From NCBI GenBank assembly GCA_905234235.1, contig CAJOHN010000014.1:1-64000 (forward strand): 64,000 nucleotides of DNA, written 5' to 3'. This document shows positions 33,297-42,268 of the stretch, piece by piece. This stretch comes from an uncultured Selenomonadaceae bacterium. GTDB taxonomy: Bacteria > Bacillota > Negativicutes > Selenomonadales > Selenomonadaceae. Within the stretch, counting starts at the first letter, position 1. Each line of letters opens with the position of its first letter. A program made the translations under genes and the position numbers. The notes under the pieces are model-generated. The model ran no database searches and was not told where the DNA came from. It saw only the letters and a list, made by a program, of their open reading frames with translations.

Positions 33297-34618
33297 TTAA
33301 AAAATTTTTAGCATTGGTTGGAGTGATTCTTATGCTCTTTTCAACGTCCGCGCAGGCGGCAGGAATTTCAATTCAAGACAATCGGGCGACGGCTGATTAT
33401 TGGGTTGGCAAAAATAAATCGGGCGAGGCTGTTTTCGTAGCGACGGAGGATTTGGACAGGCTCAACTTACAAATCCGGCAGAAAAGCTCCAATACAATCG
33501 TCGACCTCGCAAATTATCCCGAAAAAGTTTACACTCAATGGCTGGCGAATAAAATCCTCGCGGCAATGATTATCGGCAAATTCAATTCAAAAGAAATCCC
33601 CGCGCTCTTCAAAGGCGGCGCGCCCTTAACGGAATTCAGTTACACGCACGCCAAACAAAATTGCGGACTCGATGAACTCCCGACGGTTTGCGTCGTTCGA
33701 TACGCCTTGACGGTTGACAGAACAAATCTTAGACTTTTGCCCGAAGAGGAAGGTTGGTTCACGAGCAAAGACGATACCCATTACGACCAACTCCAAGCGA
33801 CTGTCCTCGACCCAAGCGAGCCTGTTCTTGTTTTGATTGACAGCAAGGATAAAAAGTTTGTATTGATTGAATCGCGGACTTACACGGGTTGGGTTAAACC
33901 GTCGGCGTTGGCGTTTACCGATAAAGCAACGTGGAGTAAATACGTCGCGCCGCAAAATTATCTGACAGTTATCGCGAGCCGTAAAACCATTCCGAGCGGC
34001 AAAGCTTTCTTCCAAATGGGCGGTAAAGTTTTACTCCGCGCCTCCGACTTGCAAAAGGACGGCACTTGGGCGATTAGTATGCCGAGCGTCGACGCCAACG
34101 GTACGATTATCGAGCAAGGCTTCAACATTCCCAACGATAACGGCGTCGTTAAAGGTGTGCTTGCTTGTTCCGAGAATAATTTGATTCGGCAGGCGTTCAG
34201 ATTTTTGGGCGAAGGTTACGGCTGGGGCGGCTTAGAGAAAAACGTTGACTGTTCGGCTTTCGTGCAAGATGTTTATCGCAGTGTCGGAATTGAACTTCCT
34301 CGCGACGCCGATAAGCAGGAAAAATCTATGGCGCGTTCAATTTCTTTTAAGAACATGAATCGCGAACAGCGGCTTGAGATTCTTAAAAAGTCTAAGGCAG
34401 GTTCACTGATTTTCTTGCCGGGTCATGTTATGATGTATCTCGGCACCGACGATAAGGGCGAACCTTTGGTGATTCATTCGCTGAGTAGTTATTACACGTT
34501 CGACGGCGGGCAGACGGTTAAGCATTACATTCGCAAAGTTATAGTCAGCGATTTGCACTTCCAAAACAAAGACAAGATTGAAATTATCGACAGAATCACC
34601 AGCGTCGGGAATTTCTAA
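33293..34618 (+). CDS. Secreted SH3-type NlpC/P60 peptidoglycan hydrolase
   Basis: This 441-aa exported protein has a signal peptide (about residues 1-22, ending 'SAQA'). A middle region with SH3-like cell-wall-binding character (about 140-280) precedes a C-terminal NlpC/P60 domain. The catalytic residues are visible as Cys320 ('NVDCSAFVQDVY'), His378 ('LPGHVMMYLG') and His395. Such enzymes cut gamma-D-Glu-diaminoacyl bonds in peptidoglycan stem peptides. It overlaps proB and sits 16 bp before proA, an unusual place for a cell-wall enzyme. Confidence 0.88.
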   Translation: MIKKFLALVGVILMLFSTSAQAAGISIQDNRATADYWVGKNKSGEAVFVATEDLDRLNLQIRQKSSNTIVDLANYPEKVYTQWLANKILAAMIIGKFNSKEIPALFKGGAPLTEFSYTHAKQNCGLDELPTVCVVRYALTVDRTNLRLLPEEEGWFTSKDDTHYDQLQATVLDPSEPVLVLIDSKDKKFVLIESRTYTGWVKPSALAFTDKATWSKYVAPQNYLTVIASRKTIPSGKAFFQMGGKVLLRASDLQKDGTWAISMPSVDANGTIIEQGFNIPNDNGVVKGVLACSENNLIRQAFRFLGEGYGWGGLEKNVDCSAFVQDVYRSVGIELPRDADKQEKSMARSISFKNMNREQRLEILKKSKAGSLIFLPGHVMMYLGTDDKGEPLVIHSLSSYYTFDGGQTVKHYIRKVIVSDLHFQNKDKIEIIDRITSVGNF

Positions 34619-34634
34619 CGGAGGAGGAATTTTT

Positions 34635-35891
34635 ATGTTATTCATGAAGGAACATGTAACTAAGCAGGCACGGCGAGCTAAAGAGGCGTCGCGGCAGTTA
34701 GCGTGCGTATCAATCGAAGTTCGCAATACGGCGTTGTTGGCTATGGCTGATGCTTTGGAGGCGCGGCAGGAAGAAATTTTAGAAATCAACGCCAAAGAAG
34801 TTGCGGCGGCTAAAGAGAAAAATACTCGTCGCAATATGATTGACAGATTAATTTTGACGCCGCAGAGGATCAAGGGCATGGCTGATGGTATTCGCCAAGT
34901 TGTTACGCTTGAAGATCCGATTGGCAAGCTTGATTTTGAAGTTGTGCGCCCGAACGGTTTAAAAATTCGACGCGTCAGAGTTCCGTTTGGCGTTATCGGA
35001 ATTATTTACGAGGCTCGCCCGAACGTCACGGCTGATGCCATTGCGCTTTGTATTAAGTCGGGCAATGCTTGTGTCCTGCGCGGCGGCTCGGAGGCAGTTC
35101 GTACAAATAAAAAAATCGTAGACATCATGAAGGATGCGGCGGCGGCTAACGGCATTCCTTCGACGGCGATTGAATTTATCGGCATACTCGACCGCGACGC
35201 TGTTGTCGTCATGTGCAGACTTCGCAAGCTTATCGACGTGATTATTCCTCGTGGCGGCGCAGGGCTTATTTCTCGCGTCATTGAACACAGCACCGTTCCA
35301 GTTATCGAGACCGGTACCGGCGTTTGTCACACATTTGTTGATAAGACTGCCGACCAAGATATGGCGATTAAAATTTGCGTCAACGCCAAGACTTCGCGCC
35401 CGTCGGTTTGCAATGCTATGGAAACTTTGCTGATTCACAAAGATATTGCCGAAGAATTTTTACCTAAAGTTGCGGCGGCTCTGATTGAAAAAAATGTTGA
35501 ACTGCGCGGCGACGAGGCTTGCCGAAAAATTTTTGACATGAACGCGGCGAACGATGATGATTGGGCGACTGAATACAACGATTTGATTCTGTCGGTTAAG
35601 ATTGTTGACGACGTGGACGCGGCGATTGAACACATTAACAAATACAGCAGCGAGCATTCCGACGCGATTATCACCCGCGACGCCGATAACGCCGCAAAGT
35701 TTGAACAGCGCATTGATTCGGCGGCGGTTTACGTCAACACTTCGACGCGTTTTACTGATGGCTTTGAATTTGGTTTCGGCGCGGAAATTGGTATCAGCAC
35801 GCAGAAACTTCACGCTCGCGGTCCTATGGGGCTTGAGGCTCTTACGACGATGAAATATTTGATTGACGGCGACGGGCAGGTTAGGGGCTAG
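34635..35891 (+). CDS. proA: Gamma-glutamyl phosphate reductase
   Basis: ProA reduces gamma-glutamyl phosphate to glutamate semialdehyde in proline synthesis. The 418-aa aldehyde-dehydrogenase-fold protein shows 'VPFGVIGIIYEARPNVT', 'LRGGSEA' and the catalytic Cys in 'TSRPSVCNAMETLL'. The C-terminal 'ARGPMGLEALTTMKY' is also typical. The start is ATG 34635 behind GGAGGAGG. It forms a proB-hydrolase-proA run with overlapping or closely spaced genes. Confidence 0.95.
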   Translation: MLFMKEHVTKQARRAKEASRQLACVSIEVRNTALLAMADALEARQEEILEINAKEVAAAKEKNTRRNMIDRLILTPQRIKGMADGIRQVVTLEDPIGKLDFEVVRPNGLKIRRVRVPFGVIGIIYEARPNVTADAIALCIKSGNACVLRGGSEAVRTNKKIVDIMKDAAAANGIPSTAIEFIGILDRDAVVVMCRLRKLIDVIIPRGGAGLISRVIEHSTVPVIETGTGVCHTFVDKTADQDMAIKICVNAKTSRPSVCNAMETLLIHKDIAEEFLPKVAAALIEKNVELRGDEACRKIFDMNAANDDDWATEYNDLILSVKIVDDVDAAIEHINKYSSEHSDAIITRDADNAAKFEQRIDSAAVYVNTSTRFTDGFEFGFGAEIGISTQKLHARGPMGLEALTTMKYLIDGDGQVRG

Positions 35892-35985
35892 GTTTCAGGG
35901 AATAGATGAAAAGATGAAGAGATTAAAAGTGGACAGGGATTACTGCCCCCTGACCCCTGACCCCCGACCTCTGTCCCCTTATTTG
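35888..35985. repeat. Dispersed intergenic repeat, copy 1
   Basis: A purine-rich leader (AGATGAAAAGATGAAGAGAT, TAAAAGTGG) is followed by CAGGGATTACTG and CCCCTGACCCCTGACCCC. The same parts occur at 45764-45850. The G-rich and C-rich halves can pair into a hairpin. Confidence 0.6.
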
Positions 35986-36114
35986 CGCACGCTGAGAAAT
36001 TATTTGCGCACGCCAAAAGCGCGTCACGACTTAAAAGATTATGCCCGCGCAGGTTTCGTGATTTTATTAACGGCATTGATAGTTTTACTGATAATTTGGA
36101 GGTGGGCGGCATGA
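35914..36114 (+). CDS. Possible small membrane protein before nadD
   Basis: This reading frame of about 66 codons ends in one hydrophobic segment ('AGFVILLTALIVLLIIWRW'), with a basic stretch before it. Its stop overlaps the nadD start (ATGA), which supports it being real. The putative ATG lies inside the dispersed repeat and has no convincing ribosome binding site, so the repeat may have replaced the original start. The product is hypothetical. Confidence 0.35.
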   Translation: MKRLKVDRDYCPLTPDPRPLSPYLRTLRNYLRTPKARHDLKDYARAGFVILLTALIVLLIIWRWAA

Positions 36115-36710
36115 AAATTGGAATAATGGGCGGCACCTTCGACCCGATTCATTTGGGGCATTTAGCGACGGCGGAAGCTGTTCGCGAACTTTTTATGCTT
36201 GACGAAATTTTATTTATCCCCGCCGCCCGCCCGCCTCACAAACTCGGTAGGACTGTAACGGACGAACGGCACCGCTTAGAGATGACAAACCTCGCGACGC
36301 GTTCAAATAAATTTTTCAAAGTCTCGGACATGGAGCTTAAGCGCACGGGCTTATCCTACACGTTCGACACGATGACCGAACTCCATAAAATTTTCGGGAG
36401 CGCAACGGAATTATTTTTCATAATCGGCGCAGATTCATTGGTAGATTTATCTAAGTGGCACGCGGCGCGGGAACTTGTCGATAAATGCCACTTCATAGCG
36501 ACGACGCGGCATGGAGTGGACGTAGATTTTTCGGCGGTAAAAAATTATTTCGGTTCGGCGGCAAGGGAACATATTCATTGCGTGACGACGCCGGGCTTAG
36601 AAATTTCTTCAACCGACATCCGCGAGAAAGTTCGGCTCGGTCGTTCGATAAAATATCTTGTGCCCGAAGCCGTTGAGGAATACATTTTAAGAGAGGAGCT
36701 GTATCTGTGA
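36111..36710 (+). CDS. nadD: Nicotinate-nucleotide adenylyltransferase
   Basis: NadD adenylates nicotinate mononucleotide in NAD synthesis. The 199-aa protein has 'GIMGGTFDPIHLGHL' (with the catalytic HxGH), 'PAARPPHK', and the C-terminal 'ISSTDIREKVRLGRSIKYLVP'. The start is ATG 36111, 8 nt after GGAGGTGG. In many Firmicutes nadD is followed directly by yqeK and rsfS; here three glycosyltransferase paralogues intervene. Its stop overlaps the GTG start of the first of them. Confidence 0.95.
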   Translation: MKIGIMGGTFDPIHLGHLATAEAVRELFMLDEILFIPAARPPHKLGRTVTDERHRLEMTNLATRSNKFFKVSDMELKRTGLSYTFDTMTELHKIFGSATELFFIIGADSLVDLSKWHAARELVDKCHFIATTRHGVDVDFSAVKNYFGSAAREHIHCVTTPGLEISSTDIREKVRLGRSIKYLVPEAVEEYILREELYL

Positions 36711-38314
36711 TCAATTTGGATTATCTTAACGACAAAACTTTTGCCAAGAAAATTTTTGCCCAAAAATTCAACTTTGTTCACGAGAAGTTGGGATTCCAAG
36801 TCCTTGAAAATGCTATAATTCTCCCGTACAAAGCTACGGTTAATGGTCAAAGAAGCAAGGATGGTTGGGGCTTCGGCGGCATAGTTGATTGTAACGGAAC
36901 ATATCTCAGGCGAAGTTTTGTGAACAGCGGTGCCGGCGAAGGTTATACCCCCCCCCGAATGAAATTCATTATCAACACGAAACAGTTATTTATCTTGCAA
37001 TGTTTTTTAATGTGTGGGGTCACTCCATAACGGATAATCTTTGTCGGCTTTGGTTCTTACACAGTGAGGAGTTCAAAAGTCAATTTAAGGATTGCCCGCT
37101 TGTTTACACTATAAAGGAGAATGGCGCAAATAGTTTTAACATCAAATATTGGAAAAATTTCAGTCGGTTGCTGGAGATATTGGGCGTGGACTTCGATAAA
37201 ATGCGATTAATTACTCAGCCGACAAAATTTGATAAAATTATTTTGCCAGAGGAATCGTTTCACGGTCCTCAAGGAAGAATTGCTCCAAAGGAATATCGCG
37301 AGACGATTGAACGCGTACGACATTTTGCACTTAAAAATCGTACGTCGACTTCCAGTAAAAAATTTTACTTCTTTCATGGCAGATCTCAAATTGGCGAAGA
37401 ACGACTCGCAGCATATTTCAAATCAAAGGGCTATCAAATTGTTTCACCAGAAAAATTGTCGTTAGACGAACAGCTGAACCTCCTAATAAACTGTGAGAGT
37501 TTTGCTTCAACGCTCGGATCTATCTCGCACAATTCTATTTTCTTGCGTGATAATACAGAAACGATTTATATACCCCGCGCTCAGAATATCTTTACAAGCT
37601 TTCAACGTGAGATAGATAACATTATCAACATGAACGTTTACTACGTTGATTCAACGACTTCGCTCTTCAGCAATGGATTTTATAATTTTTGCTACATAAT
37701 CAGCGAGTCCTTGAAAAGATTTTTCGGAGATAAGTTCGATGGCTACGAGGAGGAAGACTTTAAAATCTTTCTACAGTATGTCAAAAATTCCTTGAGCAAG
37801 TCTATCGAGTGCACTGCTTGGGTAAGAAACTCTTACAACAACCCGACGTTTGCAGATTTTCTTGAACAGCTTCGTCGGCATGAAGATTGGTTAGCTAACA
37901 TACCATTTAATTTCAAGACGTTACAGCAGTCGTTCAGCTATCAAACACATGTTCATTCCAGAGGCTGGGGCGACGGCTGGAAGAATGCAAATGAATTCAG
38001 CAATCCGCTCGACCAAATGTTAGACGTTCTGGCGATAAAGATTAATTCCCCAGATTATAAGGTTTATTACGCGGTGTATTTCAGCGAAAGCCACGTCGCC
38101 TGAAATGGCAGGGACGGTTGGAGTACGCAAACCGATTTACGGAATGAAAATTCGTCTCGACGAGGCAGGGATAGAAAAATTCGACATTCTGTATCGCATG
38201 CATAAGTTTGATGGCGAATGGACTGCTTGGGCTAAGAATGGGGAAGAGCTTCTTTCTCAAGGCGTCAAACTAAATGCGATTCAGATAAATTTGGCACCTA
38301 AAACAAAAGCTTAA
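36707..38314 (+). pseudogene. GT61-like glycosyltransferase copy 1, phase-off at a C9 tract
   Basis: Copy 1 of three paralogues starts at GTG 36707 behind GAGGAG. The frame breaks at nine C (36948-36956). One more C would restore 'GYTPPPNEIHYQHETVIY...VWGHSITD', matching copies 2 and 3. The remainder is open from about 37000 to 38103 ('WGHSITDNLCRLWFL', 'GSISHNSIFLRDNTETIYIPR'). A second shift near 38085 separates the last ChW-like repeats (38105-38314). The gene is therefore off in this sequence. The poly-C tract suggests reversible switching, whereas the second shift may be permanent. Confidence 0.8.
36948..36956 (+). repeat. C9 homopolymer (off state) in GT61 copy 1
   Basis: Nine C follow GGTTATA. 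The homologous tract in copy 2 has ten C and is in frame. Confidence 0.9.
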
Positions 38315-38374
38315 ACCTTATCGACTTGCGTAGCTGATAAAAAATTCCGCGAACTTTAGAAAGGAGCTGTATAT

Positions 38375-39988
38375 GTGACTAACTTAGATTATCTCTACAA
38401 CAAGGAAGCGGCAAAAAGGGCTTTCGTCGAAAATTATTTCGTTGGGAAAAAAATGAGTTTCCAAACCATAGAAAACGGCATGATTCTTCCGCATAAAGAT
38501 GTTATAGTTGACGGCGTGTGGACATGGGGCTCTGGCGGCGTTGTTGATAGTGCTGGAGTATTTATTGCAGGCAGTTCCGTAAAAAGCGATGTCGGCAAAA
38601 ATTATACCCCCCCCCCAGATGAAATTCATTATCAACATGAAACCGTCATTTACATTGGATTGTTTTACCATGCTTGGGGACATTTCATAACCGATAGCAT
38701 TCGTCGCTTATGGTTTTTGAAAAGTGAATATGTTCGCAACGAATTCAAAACTTGTCCGATTGTATACCTTACGTGGCTCGGAAGGAAAATTGACTTCTCC
38801 ACACAAAATTTTAGACGCTTGTTGGAGATTCTGGAGGTTGACATTGATAAATTCCAGTTAATAGAAAAACCGACGCGGTTTGACAAAATTATTTTACCTG
38901 ACGAATCATTTTATGTAGATCACGGGAAAAGATTCACCAATGAATATCGTGAGACGATTGAGCAAATTCGACACTTCGCGTTGAAAAATCGAACGCCGAT
39001 TCCGAATAGAAAGATTTATTATCTGCACGCAATGAGAACTCAAGTCGGGGAAGAACGACTAGCAGATTATTTTCACTCTAAAGGTTATGAAATTATCCGT
39101 CCGGAGAGGTTAAACGTCGATGAGCAACTGAATCTCTTGATAAACTGTGAAAGTTTTGTATCAACAGTTGGTTCAACCTCGCATAATTCGATTTTTTTAC
39201 GTGATAATACAGAAGCAATTTACATTCCGCGTTACATAAATCGATTTACAGAATATCAACTTACAATCGATCAAGTTCATCCGCTGAACATTTTTTACGT
39301 TGATTCTACGCTGTCAATTTGCGCAACATGGACGGATTTTTCTTGCTACATAATAAGTGAACAAATCAAAAGATTTTTCGGAGATAAATTTTACGGCTAT
39401 GAAGAAGATGACTTTAAAGCCTTTTTGCAATACGTCAAGGATTCCATTAACAGAGGCAGCGGAATAAGTCTTGGGATAAAGAACGCCTACGGAACGACAT
39501 TTGCAGACTTTTTTGAACAGCTCAGCCGCCGCAAAGATTTAATGGCGTCTTACGATATGCCGTCACATTGGGAGGAATTGCGACCGTTGCTTACTTATCA
39601 GACGCATGTCGCTTCTAAAGGCTGGAGCTCTTGGAATAGCGAGGAGCAAATTAGCAACGACATTGAGCAAAGCTTTCAAATTGAGGCGATTAAGATAAAT
39701 TTCCCAAGTCACAAGGTCTATTACTCGGTTTACTACAATGACGAGGAACGCTGGACGGAAGAAGTTACGAACGGGCAAGTGGCAGGCACGACCGGCAAAT
39801 TCAAACCGATTTACGGTATGAAAATTCGACTCGACGAGGCAGGAGCAAAAAAGTTTGACATTGTGTATCGCATGCATAAGTTTGACGGCGAATGGACGGC
39901 TTGGGCGAAAAACGGCGAAGAAATTATTTCTAACGGTGTTAAGTTAAACGCCATTCAGATAAATTTGGCACCTAAAACAAAAGCTTAA
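38375..39988 (+). CDS. GT61-like glycosyltransferase with C-terminal ChW-like repeats, copy 2 (phase-on)
   Basis: This intact 537-aa copy starts at GTG behind AAAGGAG. The N-terminal ~370 residues resemble GT61/DUF563 capsule transferases ('HAWGHFITDSIRRLWFL' and 'GSTSHNSIFLRDNTEAIYIPR'). The C-terminus holds three ChW-like (clostridial hydrophobic Trp) repeats: 'TYQTHVASKGWSSW', 'NGQVAGTTGKFKPIYGMKI' and 'YRMHKFDGEWTAW...NAIQINL'. A C10 tract (38607-38616) encodes Pro-Pro-Pro in frame. No signal peptide is visible, so it probably acts in the cytoplasm on a surface glycan or protein. The fusion is unusual. Confidence 0.8.
   Translation: MTNLDYLYNKEAAKRAFVENYFVGKKMSFQTIENGMILPHKDVIVDGVWTWGSGGVVDSAGVFIAGSSVKSDVGKNYTPPPDEIHYQHETVIYIGLFYHAWGHFITDSIRRLWFLKSEYVRNEFKTCPIVYLTWLGRKIDFSTQNFRRLLEILEVDIDKFQLIEKPTRFDKIILPDESFYVDHGKRFTNEYRETIEQIRHFALKNRTPIPNRKIYYLHAMRTQVGEERLADYFHSKGYEIIRPERLNVDEQLNLLINCESFVSTVGSTSHNSIFLRDNTEAIYIPRYINRFTEYQLTIDQVHPLNIFYVDSTLSICATWTDFSCYIISEQIKRFFGDKFYGYEEDDFKAFLQYVKDSINRGSGISLGIKNAYGTTFADFFEQLSRRKDLMASYDMPSHWEELRPLLTYQTHVASKGWSSWNSEEQISNDIEQSFQIEAIKINFPSHKVYYSVYYNDEERWTEEVTNGQVAGTTGKFKPIYGMKIRLDEAGAKKFDIVYRMHKFDGEWTAWAKNGEEIISNGVKLNAIQINLAPKTKA
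38607..38616 (+). repeat. C10 homopolymer (on state) in GT61 copy 2
   Basis: Ten C follow AATTATA, in frame as Thr-Pro-Pro-Pro. Confidence 0.9.
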
Positions 39989-40049
39989 ATCTTGTCGGCT
40001 TGCGTAGCTGATAAAAAATTTGTTCAAACTGTTAAAAGGAGTTTTGTTT

Positions 40050-41653
40050 ATGATAAATTTGGAGTACCTTCACAATCTCGACGCTGCAAAGCCTTTTATC
40101 GATAGAAATTATTTCGTGACAAAAAAATTAGGCTTTCGAGTCATTGAAAACGGGATGATTCTTCCGCATAAGAGTACTCCCCATTGGTTTGGTTTAGGTG
40201 GTATCGTCGACGCCGATGGCAAATACATACCGGACAGTTCGGTACATTATCGTACTAGTGGAGCTTACACTCCCCCGCAGGATCAAATTCAATACAGTGA
40301 TGAGACCGTCATTTATTTCTTTATGCTGTTTCCCGTGTGGGGGCATTGTATAACGGACAATATCCGTCGAATTTGGTTCTTGAAAAGTGACATCTTCAAA
40401 AGCGAGTTTAAAGATTGTCGGCTTGTTTATATTTCGTGGCATACGCATAATCTTGAAACTCAGAAAGACTTTAGGCGATTACTTGAAATTTTAGAAGTTG
40501 ACGTTGACAAATTCCAACTAATTACTCAACCAACTAAATTCAAAAAAATAATTCTGCCCGATGATTGTTTTGGCTCGCCGCATAATACATTTACCGGATT
40601 CACCAACGAGTACCGTGAAATGATTTATTCTGTGCGTGACTTTGCGCTTAAAAATCGGACACCTACTCCCTACAAAAAAATTTATTTCTTCCACGGGAAA
40701 AAAGGGCAATTCGGCGAAGAACGCCTCGCAGAATATTTCAAATCAAAAGGCTACGAAATTATCCGTCCCGAAACATTGACGTTAGACGAAGAACTCAACC
40801 TTTTAATAAACTGTGACAGTTTTGCTTCCTGTTATGGTTCTACCGTACATAATTCTTTATTCTTGCGTGACAATACAGAAGTAATTGTCATTCCTCGAAT
40901 CGCTTCCCTATTAAACGCTCCTTATCAGGAAATGGTCAATCAAGTTCGTTCGTTGAACGTAACTTACATTGACTCGACACTTTCAATTTTTGGCAGATGG
41001 TCAGCTACAGGTCCCTGGTTTTTCATTGTAAGCGAACAGCTAAAAAGATTTTTTGGCGATAAATTCGATGGTTATGACGAAGAAGACCAAAGGACGTTTT
41101 TACAGTACGTTAAGAGTTGCTTAAGTAGAAATGCCGATATTCTTGCTTGGGTAAGAGACCGCTACAAGCTGTTCTTGGCAGATTTTTTAGAGCAACTCCA
41201 CAAGCGTGAAGAGCTGATAAAAGAATACGATATGCCGCAGGATTGGGAGAAAAAATTATGCCCATTGCTTACGTATCAAACACATGTTCATCTTAGGGGC
41301 TGGAACGACGGCTGGAAAACGGAAAATGAATTCAGCAATCCGCTCGACCAAATGTTAGACGTTCTGGCGATAAAGATTAATTCCCCAGATTATAAGGTTT
41401 ATTACGCGGTGTATTTCAGCGACAAGAAGCCACGTCGCCTGAAATGGCGGGGACGGTTGGAGTACGCAAACCGATTTACGGAATGAAAATTCGGCTCGAC
41501 GAGGCAGGGATAGAAAAATTCGACATTCTGTATCGCATACATAAGTTTGATGGCGAATGGACTGCTTGGGCTAAGAATGGGGAAGAAATTATCACGCAAG
41601 GTGTTAAGTTGAATTCTATTCAGGTAAAATTAGAAGCGAAAGCAAAAGTTTAA
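40050..41653 (+). CDS. GT61-like glycosyltransferase copy 3, C-terminal frameshift
   Basis: Copy 3 starts at ATG 40050 behind AAAAGGAG. The transferase part is intact ('PVWGHCITDNIRRIWFL', 'GSTVHNSLFLRDNTEVIVIPR'), and the poly-C site is reduced to CTCCCCC, so it cannot slip easily. The frame stops at 41486 after an out-of-frame tail. Missing one G near 41424 would restore '...SDKEATSPEMAGTVGVRK' and the remaining ChW-like repeats (41444-41653). The protein made now would keep only the first ChW-like repeat. The 3' end is almost identical in DNA to copy 1, a sign of recent gene conversion. Confidence 0.75.
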
Positions 41654-41683
41654 AAGATTTGGTTGTCAACAGGGAGATTATTC

Positions 41684-42250
41684 ATGACGATAGACGAAAT
41701 GCGCCGCGAACTCCAAAGGCGGCTGAATAAAAATAGATTCGCGCATTCAATCGGCGTGGCGAATACCGCTGTAAAATTGGCAAAAAGATTCGGCGTCGAC
41801 GAGACAACTGCTTATATCGCGGGATTGCTTCACGATTGCGCACGAGAATTTGAAAACGACGAACTCCCCGCGCAGGCTGAGGCTCGCGGAATTAAAATCG
41901 GTGAAGTCGAACGTGCAATGTCGTTGCTTCTCCACCCTTACATCGGCGCAAAAATGATTAAAGAAATTTACGGCGTCGACGACACAGAAATTGCTCAAGC
42001 GATTTATCGGCACACAGTCGGCGCACCAAATATGACTAAGCTCGATAAAATTATTTACTTCGCGGATATGATTGAGCCCAATAGAAAATATCCCGGCGTA
42101 GAAAAACTTCGCGCCCTCGCCGAGACCGCCGACCTTGACGAAATTTTACTGACGGCATTTAGCGAGTCGATTATCTTCGTCGTGCAAAAAAATTCTCTTG
42201 TACACCCCGACACCGTCGCCGCCAGAAATTTTCTCCTGCTCAATAAGTAA
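41684..42250 (+). CDS. yqeK: YqeK HD-domain Ap4A hydrolase
   Basis: YqeK-type proteins are symmetrical diadenosine tetraphosphatases. The 188-aa protein has the HD motif 'IAGLLHDCAREF', an upstream His in 'RFAHSIGV', and 'YRHTVGAPNMTKLDKIIYFADMIEP'. The start is ATG 41684, behind AGGGAG. It resumes the normal nadD-yqeK-rsfS gene order after the glycosyltransferase cassette. Confidence 0.92.
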   Translation: MTIDEMRRELQRRLNKNRFAHSIGVANTAVKLAKRFGVDETTAYIAGLLHDCAREFENDELPAQAEARGIKIGEVERAMSLLLHPYIGAKMIKEIYGVDDTEIAQAIYRHTVGAPNMTKLDKIIYFADMIEPNRKYPGVEKLRALAETADLDEILLTAFSESIIFVVQKNSLVHPDTVAARNFLLLNK

Positions 42251-42268
42251 AAAGAAAGCGGAACCCTT

